64,000 nucleotides of DNA from Pseudomonas sp. P7548 (GCF_013386585.1 NZ_JACARO010000017.1:124001-188000), one strand, 5' to 3'; positions 18,757 through 29,618 are shown, numbered from the stretch's first letter. The notes: generated by a model not told the origin, from the letters alone. Numbers and translations are program-made.

Positions 18757-18842
18757 CCAGAGCTACCTTCTTTCATTACCGGGATCAACGTTCTCGTCGC
18801 AAACAATTCGCGGCTGAGGTCGTCGGTTTTTAAGGGTTGCGG

Positions 18843-18871
18843 ATGTTAACCCCTCATTGCCCGGAATGCAA
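18843..18871 (-). promoter_or_regulatory. Sigma-70 type promoter of rpsU
   Basis: On the minus strand TTGCAT (18866-18871) and TAACAT (18843-18848) are separated by 17 bases, which predicts a start near 18836 and a leader of about 80 nt before the rpsU ATG. Confidence 0.6.
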
Positions 18872-18958
18872 AGCCTCTGATCGAAAACCGCTAGTCGGGA
18901 GGGGGAGTGGCGACTATTATGCGCGCCTTCGAATTCAGCCTCTACAAGGCGCAAACCC

Positions 18959-19984
18959 ATGCTAGTACTGGGACTTGAAACCTCCTGCGACGAAACCGGT
19001 GTCGCACTTTATGACAGTGAACGCGGGCTCTTGGCCGACGCACTGTTCAGTCAGATCGACCTGCACCGTGCTTATGGCGGCGTGGTGCCGGAGTTGGCCA
19101 GCCGCGATCACGTCAAGCGCATGCTGCCGTTGATTCGCCAGGTGCTGGATGAGGCCGGGTGCGTGCCGACCGAGATCGACGCCATTGCCTACACCGCAGG
19201 CCCCGGATTGGTCGGAGCCCTGCTGGTTGGGGCCTCTTGCGCCCAGGCCCTGGCGTTTGCCTGGGGCATTCCGGCGCTCGGTGTACACCACATGGAAGGC
19301 CATTTGCTGGCGCCCATGCTGGAAAAAACACCACCTGAGTTCCCGTTCGTCGCTTTGTTGGTTTCCGGCGGCCATACGCAGCTCGTTCAGGTGGACGGCA
19401 TCGGCCAATACACCCTGCTGGGTGAATCCCTGGATGACGCGGCCGGCGAAGCCTTCGACAAAACCGCGAAGATGATGGGCCTCAATTATCCCGGTGGCCC
19501 GGAAATCGCCCGTCTCGCCGAAAAAGGCGTTGCCGGCCGCTATATCTTCCCGCGCCCGATGTGCGATCGCCCGGGCCTGATGTTCAGCTTCAGCGGTTTG
19601 AAAACCTCCGCGTTGAACACCTGGCAGCAGAGCGTCAGCGCCGGGGACGACGGCGAGCAAGCCCGTTGCGACATCGCACTGGCGTTCCAGCAGGCCGTGG
19701 TGGAGACTTTGACCATCAAGTGCAAGCGCGCCCTGAAACAGGCGGGTATGAAGCGCCTGGTGATCGCAGGCGGCGTGAGTGCCAACAAGGCGTTGCGTGC
19801 TTCGCTGGAAAAAATGCTCGGCGACATGAAGGGCGATGTGTTCTACGCACGCCCTGAGTTCTGCACCGACAACGGCGCGATGATCGCCTACGCCGGTTGC
19901 CAACGCCTGCAGGCCGGGCAGCATGAAAGCCTGGCGATCAGCGTGCAGGCACGCTGGCCGATGGAGCAGCTTTCACCGTTGTAA
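18959..19984 (+). CDS. tsaD: TsaD, tRNA threonylcarbamoyladenosine transferase
   Basis: TsaD (341 aa, formerly Gcp/YgjD) transfers the threonylcarbamoyl group to A37 of ANN-decoding tRNAs, together with TsaB and TsaE. The ASKHA-fold landmarks are [19 protein letters not shown], the metal-binding [16 protein letters not shown], and [10 protein letters not shown]. It is divergently oriented to rpsU, the usual arrangement in gamma-proteobacteria. Its start at 18959 gives the full family length. Confidence 0.99.
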   Translation: MLVLGLETSCDETGVALYDSERGLLADALFSQIDLHRAYGGVVPELASRDHVKRMLPLIRQVLDEAGCVPTEIDAIAYTAGPGLVGALLVGASCAQALAFAWGIPALGVHHMEGHLLAPMLEKTPPEFPFVALLVSGGHTQLVQVDGIGQYTLLGESLDDAAGEAFDKTAKMMGLNYPGGPEIARLAEKGVAGRYIFPRPMCDRPGLMFSFSGLKTSALNTWQQSVSAGDDGEQARCDIALAFQQAVVETLTIKCKRALKQAGMKRLVIAGGVSANKALRASLEKMLGDMKGDVFYARPEFCTDNGAMIAYAGCQRLQAGQHESLAISVQARWPMEQLSPL

Positions 19985-20017
19985 GGGGTCAGCCTGGGCT
20001 GGGTTCATCGACGGTAT

Positions 20018-20587
20018 TTAAAAATGCCGTTCGCGCCCGGCAAACAGGTCGCGTAAATTGCCCCGGTGGCGCCAGACGATCAGCAGTGTCAGCACGCTCA
20101 TCGGCAACAGCGCTGCCGGTTCCTGCCAGGCCAGTAGCGGCAGGGTCAGGGGCGTTGCGATCAGCGCGGCGAGTGAGCTGGTGCGGGTCAGGTAGAACGT
20201 CAGCAGCCAGGCGAGCACGGCCAGCAATGCGGCGGGTGGGTAGATCCCCAGCAACATGCCGGCCGCCGTCGCTACACCTTTGCCGCCGCGAAAGCGGAAG
20301 TACAGTGGAAACAGATGGCCCAGGACGGCGCACACGCCAATCCAGGCTTGTTGTTGCAGGGTAAGGCCGGCGAGGTGGGCGATCAGCACGGGCAGCAGGC
20401 CCTTGCACAGGTCGCCGAGCAGGGTCAGCACCGCGAGCTTTTTGCCGGCCAGGCGCAACATATTGGTGGCGCCGGCATTGCCTGAGCCACTCATTCGCGG
20501 GTCGGGATTTCCCGTCAGGCGGCTGAGCAAAATGGCGAAGGACAGCGAGCCGAGCAGGTAGGCGAGAATCGCCAGTGACCAAAACAT
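20018..20587 (-). CDS. plsY: PlsY, glycerol-3-phosphate acyltransferase
   Basis: PlsY (189 aa) is an integral membrane enzyme that acylates glycerol 3-phosphate with acyl-phosphate from PlsX, starting phospholipid synthesis. Several membrane spans alternate with the conserved cytoplasmic motifs [15 protein letters not shown] and [12 protein letters not shown]. It converges on tsaD and diverges from folB with a 74-nt gap. Confidence 0.97.
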   Translation of the reverse strand: MFWSLAILAYLLGSLSFAILLSRLTGNPDPRMSGSGNAGATNMLRLAGKKLAVLTLLGDLCKGLLPVLIAHLAGLTLQQQAWIGVCAVLGHLFPLYFRFRGGKGVATAAGMLLGIYPPAALLAVLAWLLTFYLTRTSSLAALIATPLTLPLLAWQEPAALLPMSVLTLLIVWRHRGNLRDLFAGRERHF

Positions 20588-20661
20588 GCTAACTATTCCG
20601 GGCGAGGACGCCCTGATTCTAACGGGGCATCGCGCCCTTGTCGTGCTGCGGAGAAGAGTGC

Positions 20662-21015
20662 TTGGACAGAGTGTTTATCGAAGGCCTGGAAGTCGACACC
20701 GTGATCGGGGCCTACGACTGGGAGCGCGGCATCAAGCAATGCCTGCGCCTGGACCTGAGTTTCGCCTGGGATAACCGCCCGGCCGCCGCCGGTGACGACC
20801 TGACCCTGGCCCTGGATTACGCCAGCGTGTCCGCACGCATCCAAGCCTTTGCCGAGCAATCCCAGTTCCAGCTGGTAGAAACCTTCGCCGAACGCCTGGC
20901 CGAAGTGCTGATGAGTGAGTTCCAGATTCCCTGGCTGCACCTCAAGTTGACCAAGCCAGGGGCCGTGCCGGCTGCCAGGGGCGTGGGCGTGGAGATCGAG
21001 CGCGGATGTCGCTAA
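20662..21015 (+). CDS. folB: FolB, dihydroneopterin aldolase
   Basis: FolB (117 aa) cleaves 7,8-dihydroneopterin to 6-hydroxymethyldihydropterin in folate synthesis. Family landmarks include [40 protein letters not shown] and the C-terminal [20 protein letters not shown] choose TTG at 20662, which has GGAG about nine bases upstream and gives the canonical N-terminus; an ATG at 20638 would add eight unrelated residues. It overlaps folK by ten bases, so the two folate genes are coupled. Confidence 0.95.
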   Translation: MDRVFIEGLEVDTVIGAYDWERGIKQCLRLDLSFAWDNRPAAAGDDLTLALDYASVSARIQAFAEQSQFQLVETFAERLAEVLMSEFQIPWLHLKLTKPGAVPAARGVGVEIERGCR

Positions 21016-21545
21016 CTCAGGTTTACCTTGGCCTTGGCAGCAACATCGAGCGCGAGTCTCACCTTTGCGCCGGCCTTGATGCATTGGCGAGTTTCTTGAC
21101 GGATGTGCGCTGCTCGGCGGTGTTCGAAAGCCAGCCGGTCGGTATCAAGAGCGGGCCGTTCTTCAATCTGGTGGTCTCGGCCTGCACCGACCTGTCGTTG
21201 ATGGAGCTGGATCGCCGATTGAAATTCATCGAGGCCGACAATGGCCGCTATGCGCCGGATCGCAAAGGCTTGCCACTGGATATCGACGTATTGCTGTACG
21301 GCGACTTGGTGGGCAACTTCGATGGTCTGGTCCTGCCCCGCGCCGAGATCCTGAAAAACGCTTTTGTGTTATGGCCGCTGTCGTTGATGGCGCCGGAGCG
21401 CATCCATCCGGAAGCGGGCAAAACCCTGGCCGAACTGTGGCGTGATGCGCAAATCGACCAGGTGCTGGCGCCTGTTGCGTTCGAATGGCAGGGCCAGCAA
21501 CTGACCCCGACCACCCTGATCTCCGCGCCAAACGCCCCCCTGTAG
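21006..21545 (+). CDS. folK: FolK, 6-hydroxymethyl-dihydropterin pyrophosphokinase
   Basis: FolK (179 aa) transfers pyrophosphate from ATP to the FolB product. Diagnostic segments are VYLGLGSNIE, SQPVGIKSGPFFNLVV, and the metal and substrate site RKGLPLDIDVLLYGD. The TAG stop codon at 21543-21545 is part of the REP sequence that begins at 21541, so the last residues border a repeat element. Confidence 0.97.
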   Translation: MSLTQVYLGLGSNIERESHLCAGLDALASFLTDVRCSAVFESQPVGIKSGPFFNLVVSACTDLSLMELDRRLKFIEADNGRYAPDRKGLPLDIDVLLYGDLVGNFDGLVLPRAEILKNAFVLWPLSLMAPERIHPEAGKTLAELWRDAQIDQVLAPVAFEWQGQQLTPTTLISAPNAPL

Positions 21546-21607
21546 GAGCCCGGCATGCCGGCGATGGCAATCCTACGGACGCTATCGCCGGCAAGCCGGA
21601 CTCCTAC
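21541..21607. repeat. REPIN (inverted REP doublet) between convergent folK and cca
   Basis: Two inverted REP units start TGTAGGAG at the left and end CTCCTAC at the right, each with an inner GCCGGC-type hairpin. The left unit supplies the folK stop and the right unit the cca stop. This is a typical non-autonomous Pseudomonas repeat; no RAYT transposase is in the window. Confidence 0.88.
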
Positions 21608-22833
21608 GGGGCGTGGTGTTCCTTGTAGATTTTGAGTGCCTTGAGCCTTTCGCGCTTCAGCGCTTCGCCCAATTCCGGGCCTTTGAAACCTTTCTCCAGC
21701 AGTGGCGCAACGGCGACTTCGCGGGCAGCCTTCGCCGCACCACGCAAATAATCTGCCTGTGGGTAACTACGCTGCTCAAGCCCCTTGCGACCCCGCGCAT
21801 CCATCTCGCACGCCACCACAAACTCCTCAAAGCGCTGCGGCCGACGGTACACGTCGAAACTCTGCAGTAACTCCAGCAGCGTCGAGGCCCTCAGCTCCAA
21901 GGCACGATGGCCATGGGTGTGATATTGGCCCACCAGCAGCGCCAGTTCCTGACAATCCCTTGGGACTTTAAAACGTTCGTTGACCGCCTTGATCAGCTTC
22001 AAACCTGTGTGTTCATGGGCAATATGCTGCGGCAACTTATCCACAGGTGTCAGGCCTTTGCCCACGTCATGCAGCAGGCAAGCCCAGCGCACGGTCAGCG
22101 GTTGTTTATGCAGGGCAGCCTGTTCCAGCACGCTTAACGTATGCACGCCGGTGTCTATTTCCGGGTGATGGATTTCGGGTTGTGGCACGCCAAACAGCGC
22201 ATCGACTTCGGGCATCAGGGTTTTCAGGGCGCCGCAGTCACGCAGTACCTGGATAAACACCTGTGGCTGATCTTCCATCAGGGCGCGGGAGATTTCCTTC
22301 CAGCTGCGCTCGGGTGTCAACGCCTCAAGCTCGCCAGATTCGCTGAGTTGACGCATTAGCGCCAGGGTATCCGGCGCGACCGTAAACCCAAGGTGGGCAT
22401 AGCGTGCTGCAAAGCGGGCAACGCGCAGCACTCGTAGTGGATCTTCGGCGAACGCGGGGGATACGTGGCGCAGAATGCGGGCGTCAAGATCGCGCTTGCC
22501 GTGATAGGGGTCCGTCAGGATGCCGTCGTCATCCTCTGCCATCGCGTTGATAGTCAGGTCACGACGAATCAGGTCTTCTTCCAGGGTTACTTCTGGGCTG
22601 GCATGAAACACAAAGCCGCCATAGCCCCGGCCGCTCTTGCGTTCGGTACGGGCGAGGGCGTATTCGTCGCCATTTTTTGGGTCCAGGAACACCGGGAAGT
22701 CAGCGCCGACCGGCTTGTAGCCTTTGGCGAGCATCTCTTCAGCCGTCGCGCCCACGACAACGCGGTCGATATCGGTGACCTTGATGCCCAGCAGGCGGTC
22801 ACGCACGGCACCGCCGACTTTGTAGATTTTCAT
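21604..22833 (-). CDS. cca: CCA tRNA nucleotidyltransferase with HD domain
   Basis: This enzyme (409 aa) adds or repairs the CCA end of tRNAs without a template. The class II nucleotidyltransferase head has [16 protein letters not shown] with catalytic Asp21 and Asp23 (TDIDRVV), then [10 protein letters not shown] and the RRxxR-type [17 protein letters not shown]-terminal HD domain (LLHDVGKG) gives the bacterial type I enzyme its phosphatase or phosphodiesterase activities. The TAG stop at 21604-21606 falls within the REPIN. Confidence 0.97.
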   Translation of the reverse strand: MKIYKVGGAVRDRLLGIKVTDIDRVVVGATAEEMLAKGYKPVGADFPVFLDPKNGDEYALARTERKSGRGYGGFVFHASPEVTLEEDLIRRDLTINAMAEDDDGILTDPYHGKRDLDARILRHVSPAFAEDPLRVLRVARFAARYAHLGFTVAPDTLALMRQLSESGELEALTPERSWKEISRALMEDQPQVFIQVLRDCGALKTLMPEVDALFGVPQPEIHHPEIDTGVHTLSVLEQAALHKQPLTVRWACLLHDVGKGLTPVDKLPQHIAHEHTGLKLIKAVNERFKVPRDCQELALLVGQYHTHGHRALELRASTLLELLQSFDVYRRPQRFEEFVVACEMDARGRKGLEQRSYPQADYLRGAAKAAREVAVAPLLEKGFKGPELGEALKRERLKALKIYKEHHAP

Positions 22834-22896
22834 GAAAAAGCCTCCATTAGCGGCACAGGATACCGCCTGTGACTGGCCAATGGAGGCTTTGCAGTT

Positions 22897-24462
22897 TCAG
22901 AGATGAACGACGGCCAGGTCCAGGCGGCCGTAGTCGTTGTCGTTGTGATCGGTGCGCGGTGGTACGTGATGGGTTTTCATCACCTGGTCGCCCTGCAGGG
23001 TCTCCAGGTGAATATCGAACCCCCACAGGCGATGCAGGTGCTTGAGTACCTCCTCGGTAGATTCGCCCAAGGGTTTACGGTCGTGCTGCTGGTGGCGCAG
23101 GGTCAGCGAGCGGTCGCCGCGCACATCGATGCTGTAGATCTGCACATTGGGCTCACGGTTGCCCAGGTTGTACTGCGCCGCCAGGGTTTCACGGATGGTG
23201 CGGTAGCCGGGTTCGTCGTGGATGGCGGGCACCACCAGGTCATCTTTAAGGTCGTCATCAAGGATGCTGAACAGCTTGAGGTCACGAATCACCTGGGGTG
23301 ACAGGTACTGCAGGATGAAACTCTCGTCCTTGAAGCTGCTCATGGCGAATTTGATGGTCGACAGCCAGTCGCTACCGGCGATCTCCGGGAACCAGCGGCG
23401 GTCTTCTTCGGTAGGGTGCTCGCACATGCGGCGAATGTCGCGGTACATGGCAAAGCCCAGTGCATACGGGTTGATACCGTTGTAGTACGGGCTGTCGAAG
23501 CCTGGCTGGAACACCACACTGGTGTGGGAGGTCAGGAACTCCATCATGAAGCCGTCGGTGACCAGGCCTTCGTCGTACAGGTCGTTCATCAGCGTGTAGT
23601 GCCAGAAGGTGGCCCAGCCTTCGTTCATCACCTGGGTCTGGCGCTGTGGATAAAAGTATTGGGCGATCTTGCGCACGATGCGCACGATTTCCCGTTGCCA
23701 AGGCTCAAGCAGTGGCGCGTGTTTTTCCAGGAAATACAGGATGTTTTCCTGAGGTTCGGCGGGGAAGCGAGCGTTGTCCTTGTCGCTGTTCTTGCCTGTC
23801 TTTTTAGGGATGGTGCGCCACAGGTCATTGATCTGTTTCTGCAGATGCTCCTCGCGCTCCTTCTGGCGCAGACGTTCTTCCTCGGCAGAGATCGGGTAGG
23901 GGCGCTTGTAGCGGTCCACGCCGTAGTTCATCAGGGCATGGCAGGAGTCGAGCAGGTCTTCCACTGCATCGATACCGTGGCGTTCCTCGCATTGCATGAT
24001 GTACTGCTTGGCGAACACGAGGTAATCGATGATCGAGCTGGCGTCGGTCCAGGTGCGGAAAAGGTAGTTGCCCTTGAAGAAGCTGTTATGCCCGTAGCAG
24101 GCATGGGCCACTACGAGTGCCTGCATGCAGATGGTGTTTTCTTCCATCAGGTAGGCGATGCACGGGTCGGAGTTGATCACGATCTCGTAGGCCAGGCCCA
24201 TCTGGCCGCGGCTGTAGGACTTTTCGGTGCTGAGGAAGTGTTTGCCGTAGGACCAGTGGTGGTAGCCCAAGGGCATGCCGACGGAGGCGTAGGCGTCCAT
24301 CATCTGTTCGGCGGTGATCACTTCGATCTGGTTGGGATAGGTGTCCAGGGCATAACCCGCCGCGATGCGGCTGATTTCCCGGTCGTAGGCCTGGATCAGC
24401 TCGAAGGTCCACTCGGACCCTGTGGAGATCGGTTGGCGTTTTTGCTCTTTTTTGGCGGTCAT
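22897..24462 (-). CDS. SpoVR family protein
   Basis: This 521-aa protein belongs to the SpoVR/YcgB family. Typical segments are [40 protein letters not shown], and the C-terminal [16 protein letters not shown]. SpoVR is needed for spore cortex formation in Bacillus, but in non-sporulating proteobacteria it sits with PrkA and YeaH in a stress-responsive operon of unknown mechanism. It overlaps yeaH by ATGA and is the last of the three genes. Confidence 0.95.
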   Translation of the reverse strand: MTAKKEQKRQPISTGSEWTFELIQAYDREISRIAAGYALDTYPNQIEVITAEQMMDAYASVGMPLGYHHWSYGKHFLSTEKSYSRGQMGLAYEIVINSDPCIAYLMEENTICMQALVVAHACYGHNSFFKGNYLFRTWTDASSIIDYLVFAKQYIMQCEERHGIDAVEDLLDSCHALMNYGVDRYKRPYPISAEEERLRQKEREEHLQKQINDLWRTIPKKTGKNSDKDNARFPAEPQENILYFLEKHAPLLEPWQREIVRIVRKIAQYFYPQRQTQVMNEGWATFWHYTLMNDLYDEGLVTDGFMMEFLTSHTSVVFQPGFDSPYYNGINPYALGFAMYRDIRRMCEHPTEEDRRWFPEIAGSDWLSTIKFAMSSFKDESFILQYLSPQVIRDLKLFSILDDDLKDDLVVPAIHDEPGYRTIRETLAAQYNLGNREPNVQIYSIDVRGDRSLTLRHQQHDRKPLGESTEEVLKHLHRLWGFDIHLETLQGDQVMKTHHVPPRTDHNDNDYGRLDLAVVHL

Positions 24463-25730
24463 GTCACTAACCTGCGCTGGAAGAGTTCACGGAAGACCGG
24501 GTAGATATCGCCGGCCGAGACCAGTTGCTGCTGGGCGAACGTGTCGGCAAAGGCTTCGCCGATGCGCTCGTATTCGAACCACAGGGCCTGGTGCTCACGG
24601 GGGGTGATTTCAACGTACGTGTAGTACTGCACAAATGGCATGATCTGGTTGATCAGGATGTCGCGGCAGATCGGCGAGTCGTCGTTCCAGTTGTCGCCGT
24701 CGGAGGCCTGGGCCGCGTAGATGTTCCACTCGTTGGCGGGGTAGCGCTCGGCCATGATCTCCTGCATCAGTTTCAATGCGCTGGAAACGATGGTGCCGCC
24801 GGTTTCCCTCGAGTAGAAAAACTCTTCCTCGTCCACTTCCCGGGCGCTGGTGTGATGGCGGATGAACACCACATCGATCTTGTCGTAGTTCCGCTTGAGG
24901 AACAGGTACAGCAGGATAAAGAAGCGCTTGGCAATGTCCTTGGTGGCCTGGGTCATGGAGCCGGACACGTCCATCAGGCAGAACATCACCGCCTTGGAGC
25001 TGGGGTTGGGCTGTTTGACCAGCAGGTTGTACTTCAGGTCAAAGGTGTCGAGGAACGGCACGCGATGAATGCGCGCACTGAGTTTCTCGATTTCGGCTTC
25101 GATTTCCTGGATATCGCCGAAGTTGTCCGGTTCTTCGCGTTTCAAGCGTGCCAGCTCTTCCTTGGCCTCCTTCAGCTTTGCGCGGCTGCTGCCGGACAGG
25201 GCGATGCGCCGTGCGTGGGCCGAGCGCAGCGTGCGGATGATATTGATGCGGGATGGGTTGCCTTCGTTGCTGATCCCGGCGCGCACGGTCTTGAAGGTGT
25301 CGGTGCCGGTCAGGTTGCGTTTGACCAGGTTGGGCAACTCCAGGTCTTCGAACATGAATTCGAGAAATTCTTCCTGGGTAATCTGGAACACGAACTCATC
25401 CATGCCCTCGCCGGAATTGCCGGCCTTGCCCGGGCCCTTGCCGCCGCCTCCGCCCTGGGGCCGCTGGATATGCTCGCCGGTGGTGAATTCCTTGTTGCCG
25501 GGGTGCACGACGGTCTGTTTGCCGCCCCGGCCATGGTGCAGCACCGGTTCGTCGATGTCCCGGCCAGGAATGCTGATCTGTTCGCCATGTTCCATGTCGG
25601 TGATGGAACGGCGGCTCACGGCCTCTTCCACGGCCTTTTTGATGTGGTCACGGTAACGGCGCAGGAAACGCTGGCGGTTTACCGTGCTCTTGTTCTTGCC
25701 ATTGAGGCGTCGGTCGATCACATAGCTCAT
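24459..25730 (-). CDS. yeaH: YeaH/YhbH family protein with VWA-like domain
   Basis: This 423-aa DUF444 protein begins [20 protein letters not shown]. It has a basic N-terminal region, a glycine-rich linker (about 85-105), and a C-terminal von Willebrand A-like domain with the metal-site start CLMDVSGSM and later [13 protein letters not shown]. The exact function is unknown; in E. coli it acts with YeaG under nitrogen and stationary-phase stress. GGAGG lies eight bases before the chosen ATG. It lies between prkA and the spoVR gene. Confidence 0.95.
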   Translation of the reverse strand: MSYVIDRRLNGKNKSTVNRQRFLRRYRDHIKKAVEEAVSRRSITDMEHGEQISIPGRDIDEPVLHHGRGGKQTVVHPGNKEFTTGEHIQRPQGGGGGKGPGKAGNSGEGMDEFVFQITQEEFLEFMFEDLELPNLVKRNLTGTDTFKTVRAGISNEGNPSRINIIRTLRSAHARRIALSGSSRAKLKEAKEELARLKREEPDNFGDIQEIEAEIEKLSARIHRVPFLDTFDLKYNLLVKQPNPSSKAVMFCLMDVSGSMTQATKDIAKRFFILLYLFLKRNYDKIDVVFIRHHTSAREVDEEEFFYSRETGGTIVSSALKLMQEIMAERYPANEWNIYAAQASDGDNWNDDSPICRDILINQIMPFVQYYTYVEITPREHQALWFEYERIGEAFADTFAQQQLVSAGDIYPVFRELFQRRLVT

Positions 25731-25843
25731 GGGGAGCCCTCCGGGCAGCTTCACGTTACAAGCTTCACGCTACGCGCTGGAAGCTTAGAGACAAGCGGTC
25801 AGCTGCCGGGCGCTTGGCCCGGCAGTGCACGCCTGTGGCTGCC

Positions 25844-27766
25844 TTACTGCGATTTGCGCACCCGCAGGTACCACTCGGAGAGCAACCGTACCTGTTTGTC
25901 GGTGTAGCCACGCTCGACCATTCGTGTGACGAAGTCGTTGTGTTTTTGCTGATCCTCCTTGCTGGCCTTGGCGTTGAAGCTGATGACCGGCAGCAGATCC
26001 TCGGTGTTGGAGAACATTTTCTTCTCGATGACCACCCGCAGTTTCTCGTAGCTGAGCCAGGTGGGGTTCTTGCCGTTGTTGTTGGCACGGGCGCGCAGCA
26101 CGAAGTTGACGATCTCGTTGCGGAAATCCTTCGGATTGCTGATGCCGGCCGGTTTCTCGATTTTCTCCAGTTCTTCGTTGAGAGCCACGCGGTTGAGGAT
26201 TTCGCCGGTTTCCGGGTCGCGGTATTCCTGGTCCTGGATCCAGAAGTCGGCGTACAGCACGTAGCGGTCGAAGATGTTCTGGCCGTACTCGCTGTAGGAC
26301 TCCAGGTACGCCGTCTGGATTTCCTTGCCGATGAACTCGATGTAGCGCGGCGCCAGGTATTCCTTGAGGAAGCGCAGGTAGCGTTCACGGGTTTCGGCCT
26401 GGAATTGCTCCTGTTCGATCTGCTGTTCCAGCACGTAGAGCAGGTGCACCGGGTTGGCGGCAATCTCGTGCGGGTCGAAGTTGAAGACCTTGGACAGGAT
26501 CTTGAACGCGAACCGTGTCGAGAGGCCGTTCATACCCTCGTCCACGCCGGCACTGTCGCGGTATTCCTGGATCGACTTGGCCTTGGGGTCGGTGTCCTTG
26601 AGGTTTTCGCCGTCGTACACGCGCATCTTCGAGTAGATGTTCGAGTTCTCCGGCTCCTTGAGGCGCGACAGCACCGTGAACTGGGCCAGCATCTTCAGGG
26701 TGTCGGGCGCGCAGTGAGCCTTGGCCAGGGAGCTGTTGAACAGCAGCTTGTCGTAGATCTTGATCTCATCGCTGACCCGCAGGCAGTACGGCACCTTGAC
26801 GATGTAGATCCGGTCGATGAAAGCTTCGTTGTTCTTGTTGTTGCGGAAGGTGTGCCATTCCGACTCGTTGGAGTGGGCCAGCAGGATCCCGGTGAACGGA
26901 ATCGCGCCCAAGCCCTCGGTGCTGTTGTAGTTGCCTTCCTGGGTGGCGGTGAGCAGTGGGTGCAGCACCTTGATCGGTGCCTTGAACATCTCCACGAACT
27001 CCATCAGGCCTTGGTTGGCCCGGCACAGTGCGCCCGAGTAGCTGTAGGCGTCGGCGTCGTTCTGTGGGAATTCCTCCAGTTTGCGGATATCGACCTTACC
27101 CACCAGCGCCGAGATGTCCTGGTTGTTCTCGTCGCCCGGTTCGGTCTTGGCCACGCCAATCTGGTTGAGGATCGACGGGTAGAGCTTGACCACGCGGAAC
27201 TGGCTGATATCGCCGCCGAACTCGGCCAGGCGCTTGGTGGCCCAGGGCGACATGATGGTGTTGAGATAGCGCCGTGGGATACCGAAGTCCTCTTCGAGGA
27301 TCGCGCCATCTTCCGTGGCGTTGAACAACCCCAAAGGCGATTCGAAAACCGGAGAACCCTTGATGGCGTAGAAGGGCACCTTCTCGATCAGTTGTTTGAG
27401 CTTTTCGGCCAGGGACGACTTGCCGCCGCCGACGGGGCCGAGCAGATAGAGGATCTGTTTCTTCTCTTCCAGGCCTTGGGCGGCATGGCGGAAGTAGGAG
27501 ACGATCTGGTCGATGCATTCTTCCATGCCGTGGAAGTCTTCAAAGGCCGGGTAGCGCCGGATCACCTTGTTGGAGAATATTCGCGACAGGCGCGAATTGT
27601 TCGAGGTGTCTACCAGCTCCGGCTCGCCAATTGCCAGCAGCAGGCGTTCGGCGGCAGACGCGTAGGCACTGCGGTCCTGTTTGCACAGTTCGAGATACTC
27701 TTGCAGCGTGAGTTCTTCTTGCCGTGTGGACTCGAAGCGTTGTTGGAAGTGGCTAAAAATACTCAT
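25844..27766 (-). CDS. prkA: PrkA family serine kinase/AAA+ protein (YeaG)
   Basis: This 640-aa protein has an N-terminal AAA+ ATPase with Walker A GPVGGGKSSLAEKLK (about residues 102-116) and the C-terminal PrkA kinase-like domain. MSIFSHFQQRFESTRQEELT is the conserved N-terminus. PrkA/YeaG is reported as a Ser kinase or AAA+ protease in different bacteria and is induced in stationary phase and nitrogen starvation. The ATG at 27766 fits the family; an ATG 26 codons upstream would run through a perfect palindrome. It is the first gene of prkA-yeaH-spoVR. Confidence 0.96.
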   Translation of the reverse strand: MSIFSHFQQRFESTRQEELTLQEYLELCKQDRSAYASAAERLLLAIGEPELVDTSNNSRLSRIFSNKVIRRYPAFEDFHGMEECIDQIVSYFRHAAQGLEEKKQILYLLGPVGGGKSSLAEKLKQLIEKVPFYAIKGSPVFESPLGLFNATEDGAILEEDFGIPRRYLNTIMSPWATKRLAEFGGDISQFRVVKLYPSILNQIGVAKTEPGDENNQDISALVGKVDIRKLEEFPQNDADAYSYSGALCRANQGLMEFVEMFKAPIKVLHPLLTATQEGNYNSTEGLGAIPFTGILLAHSNESEWHTFRNNKNNEAFIDRIYIVKVPYCLRVSDEIKIYDKLLFNSSLAKAHCAPDTLKMLAQFTVLSRLKEPENSNIYSKMRVYDGENLKDTDPKAKSIQEYRDSAGVDEGMNGLSTRFAFKILSKVFNFDPHEIAANPVHLLYVLEQQIEQEQFQAETRERYLRFLKEYLAPRYIEFIGKEIQTAYLESYSEYGQNIFDRYVLYADFWIQDQEYRDPETGEILNRVALNEELEKIEKPAGISNPKDFRNEIVNFVLRARANNNGKNPTWLSYEKLRVVIEKKMFSNTEDLLPVISFNAKASKEDQQKHNDFVTRMVERGYTDKQVRLLSEWYLRVRKSQ

Positions 27767-27826
27767 GACGTCGTCACCTCGCTCGATACGTGGAGCCGAC
27801 GCCGGATCAATCAGTCGATGCTGGCA

Positions 27827-27848
27827 GCCATTGGCGATCGCCAATGGC
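27827..27848. promoter_or_regulatory. Perfect 22-bp palindrome upstream of prkA
   Basis: The 22 bases 27827-27848 equal their own reverse complement, with GCGATCGC at the centre. The palindrome lies 60-82 bases before the prkA ATG in the only intergenic space of this operon, so it could be an operator or a leader hairpin. Confidence 0.55.
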
Positions 27849-27988
27849 CGTTTTCCCCCCAGAACACCCTGAAACGCTACCGATGACCCGCACGCCGGTG
27901 TACCGGCTCTCCCCTGATTCGGATGGCCTGCGCTTAAGGATAGTTCGGAATCGGGGAGGTCAAGGCGCGATGCGTAATTAGTTTGGCT

Positions 27989-28011
27989 GCGCCGTTCGTC
28001 AGAAACGGCGC
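27989..28011 (-). terminator. Hairpin downstream of glpE
   Basis: Arms GCGCCGTT and AACGGCGC pair exactly around a seven-base loop, with a further TTGGC/GCCAA pairing outside. It lies about 40 bases after the glpE stop. There is no T-run, so Rho-independent termination is uncertain. Confidence 0.4.
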
Positions 28012-28051
28012 GAGGCCAAGCGTCACGCGGGGTAGCGGGGTGTGAAAAAAA

Positions 28052-28381
28052 TTATTGCGAATCGCCGGAGGCAATTTCCGCAGGATACGTCGTACGCCAC
28101 AGCTCAAAGCCGCCGTCCAGGCTGTAGACGTCGGAGAAGCCCTGGCTGATCAGATAAGCCGCTGCGCTCTGGCTGGAATTGCCGTGGTAGCAGGCGACGA
28201 TCACGGGCGCATCGAGGTCGGCGGCGCGAATGAAATCGGCAATGTTGACGTTGTCCAGGTGCTGGGCGCCCTTGATGTGGGCCGCCACGTAAGTCGGCTG
28301 GTCGCGGATATCGACCACCACGGCACCTTGTTCGCGCAGGGCCTGGGCTTGTTCGGGGGGGATACGTTTGAATTCGCTCAC
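28052..28381 (-). CDS. glpE: GlpE, thiosulfate sulfurtransferase (single-domain rhodanese)
   Basis: GlpE (109 aa) moves sulfane sulfur from thiosulfate to cyanide or thioredoxin. The active-site loop is CYHGNSS, and the rhodanese frame shows [20 protein letters not shown] and [19 protein letters not shown] choose GTG at 28381, with AGGAG six bases upstream; longer frames lie inside apaH. It follows apaH by eight bases and ends the lptD-to-glpE run. Confidence 0.93.
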   Translation of the reverse strand: MSEFKRIPPEQAQALREQGAVVVDIRDQPTYVAAHIKGAQHLDNVNIADFIRAADLDAPVIVACYHGNSSQSAAAYLISQGFSDVYSLDGGFELWRTTYPAEIASGDSQ

Positions 28382-28389
28382 GGGGGCTC

Positions 28390-29238
28390 CTAGGGCTTGG
28401 CGGCCGGCAGGGTAACGGAAAGGGGAGATTCGCACTGGCAGCTCAGGCGCTCGCCAGTGTCGATGTTCATCAGGGTCATGGCGCCGCCCCACACGCAACC
28501 GGTGTCGAGGGCAAACACGCCGGGCTCTTCGCACTGGCCTTCCAGGGCCGCCCAGTGACCGAAGATGATCTGTGTGTCGCGGGTCTTGCGTTCTTTATGC
28601 GCGAACCATGGCTTGTAGCCCGGCAGCGCCGTGTCGGCGCCTTCCTTGCTCTTGAGGTCCAGCTTGCCTTCAGCGGTGCAGAAGCGCATGCGCGTGAAGT
28701 AGTTGGTGATGACGCGCAGGCGGGTCACGCTCGTGAGATCGTTATCCCACTTCACGGGCTCGTTGCCGTACATGCCGTCGAGGTAGGTGGCGTACAGGTT
28801 GTCATCAGCCAGGGCGCTTTCGACTTCGGCCGCGCACTTGAGTGCCTTCTTCAACGTCCACTGTGGCGGGATACCGGCATGGACCAAGGCCATGTTGCGC
28901 GCTTCGTCGTAATGCATGAGCTTTTGCCGGCGAACCCAGTCGAGCAACTCGGCACAGTCCGGCGCTTCGAGGATTTCCCGCAGGGTGTCACCCTTTTTCA
29001 GGCGCTCGATGTTTTTGCCGACAGCCAACAGGTGCAGGTCATGATTGCCCAGTACACACACCAGGGCATCGCGCAGGCTATAGAGGTAGCGCAGGGTTTC
29101 CAGGGATTGCGGGCCGCGGTTGACCAGGTCGCCGACCAGCCACAGGCGGTCCTTGGCCGGGTCGAAGGCAACCCGCTCCAGCAGGCACTTGAGAGGTTCC
29201 AGGCAGCCTTGCAGGTCGCCGACCGCGTACGTCGCCAT
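28390..29238 (-). CDS. apaH: ApaH, symmetrical bis(5'-nucleosyl)-tetraphosphatase
   Basis: ApaH (282 aa) hydrolyses Ap4A to two ADP and removes Np4 caps from RNA. The calcineurin-like metal motifs are [30 protein letters not shown] and [12 protein letters not shown], with the C-terminal histidine motif [11 protein letters not shown]. Its start overlaps the apaG stop (TGATG). Confidence 0.98.
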   Translation of the reverse strand: MATYAVGDLQGCLEPLKCLLERVAFDPAKDRLWLVGDLVNRGPQSLETLRYLYSLRDALVCVLGNHDLHLLAVGKNIERLKKGDTLREILEAPDCAELLDWVRRQKLMHYDEARNMALVHAGIPPQWTLKKALKCAAEVESALADDNLYATYLDGMYGNEPVKWDNDLTSVTRLRVITNYFTRMRFCTAEGKLDLKSKEGADTALPGYKPWFAHKERKTRDTQIIFGHWAALEGQCEEPGVFALDTGCVWGGAMTLMNIDTGERLSCQCESPLSVTLPAAKP

Positions 29239-29618
29239 CAGTGCAGGGCTCCGGGCACCGCGAGGCGGAAAGGCGCAATGACCGCATCGAACAGTTGGCC
29301 ATCGGTGGCCTTCATCTGATACGAACCTTGCATGGTGCCGACTTTGGAGGTCATGACCGTGCCACTGCTGTAGGTATGGCTGGCGCCGATGTCGATCAAG
29401 GGTTGCTGGCCAACCACACCGGCACCGCGCACTTCCTCGACCTGGCCGTCACCGTCGGTGATCACCCAGTGGCGCGATAGCAGCTTGGCAGGCACCAGGC
29501 CGTTGTTCTTCACCGTGATGGTGTAGGCAAAGGCAAAGCGGTTCTGTTCAGGTTGCGATTGGTCCGCCAGGAAGCGGGTGACGACGCTGACGTCGATCTG
29601 GTAGCGAGGATCGGACAT
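29238..29618 (-). CDS. apaG: ApaG (DUF525) protein
   Basis: This 126-aa beta-sandwich protein of the ApaG/DUF525 family starts [20 protein letters not shown] and contains [22 protein letters not shown] and [21 protein letters not shown]. It affects Co2+ resistance and Mg2+ efflux in Salmonella, but its molecular role is unclear. A REPIN of 66 bp lies between it and rsmA. Confidence 0.98.
   Translation of the reverse strand: MSDPRYQIDVSVVTRFLADQSQPEQNRFAFAYTITVKNNGLVPAKLLSRHWVITDGDGQVEEVRGAGVVGQQPLIDIGASHTYSSGTVMTSKVGTMQGSYQMKATDGQLFDAVIAPFRLAVPGALH

Noticed and set aside
25814..27886. Plus-strand open frame of 690 codons opposite prkA
   Set aside because: It is a shadow of the conserved prkA coding sequence.
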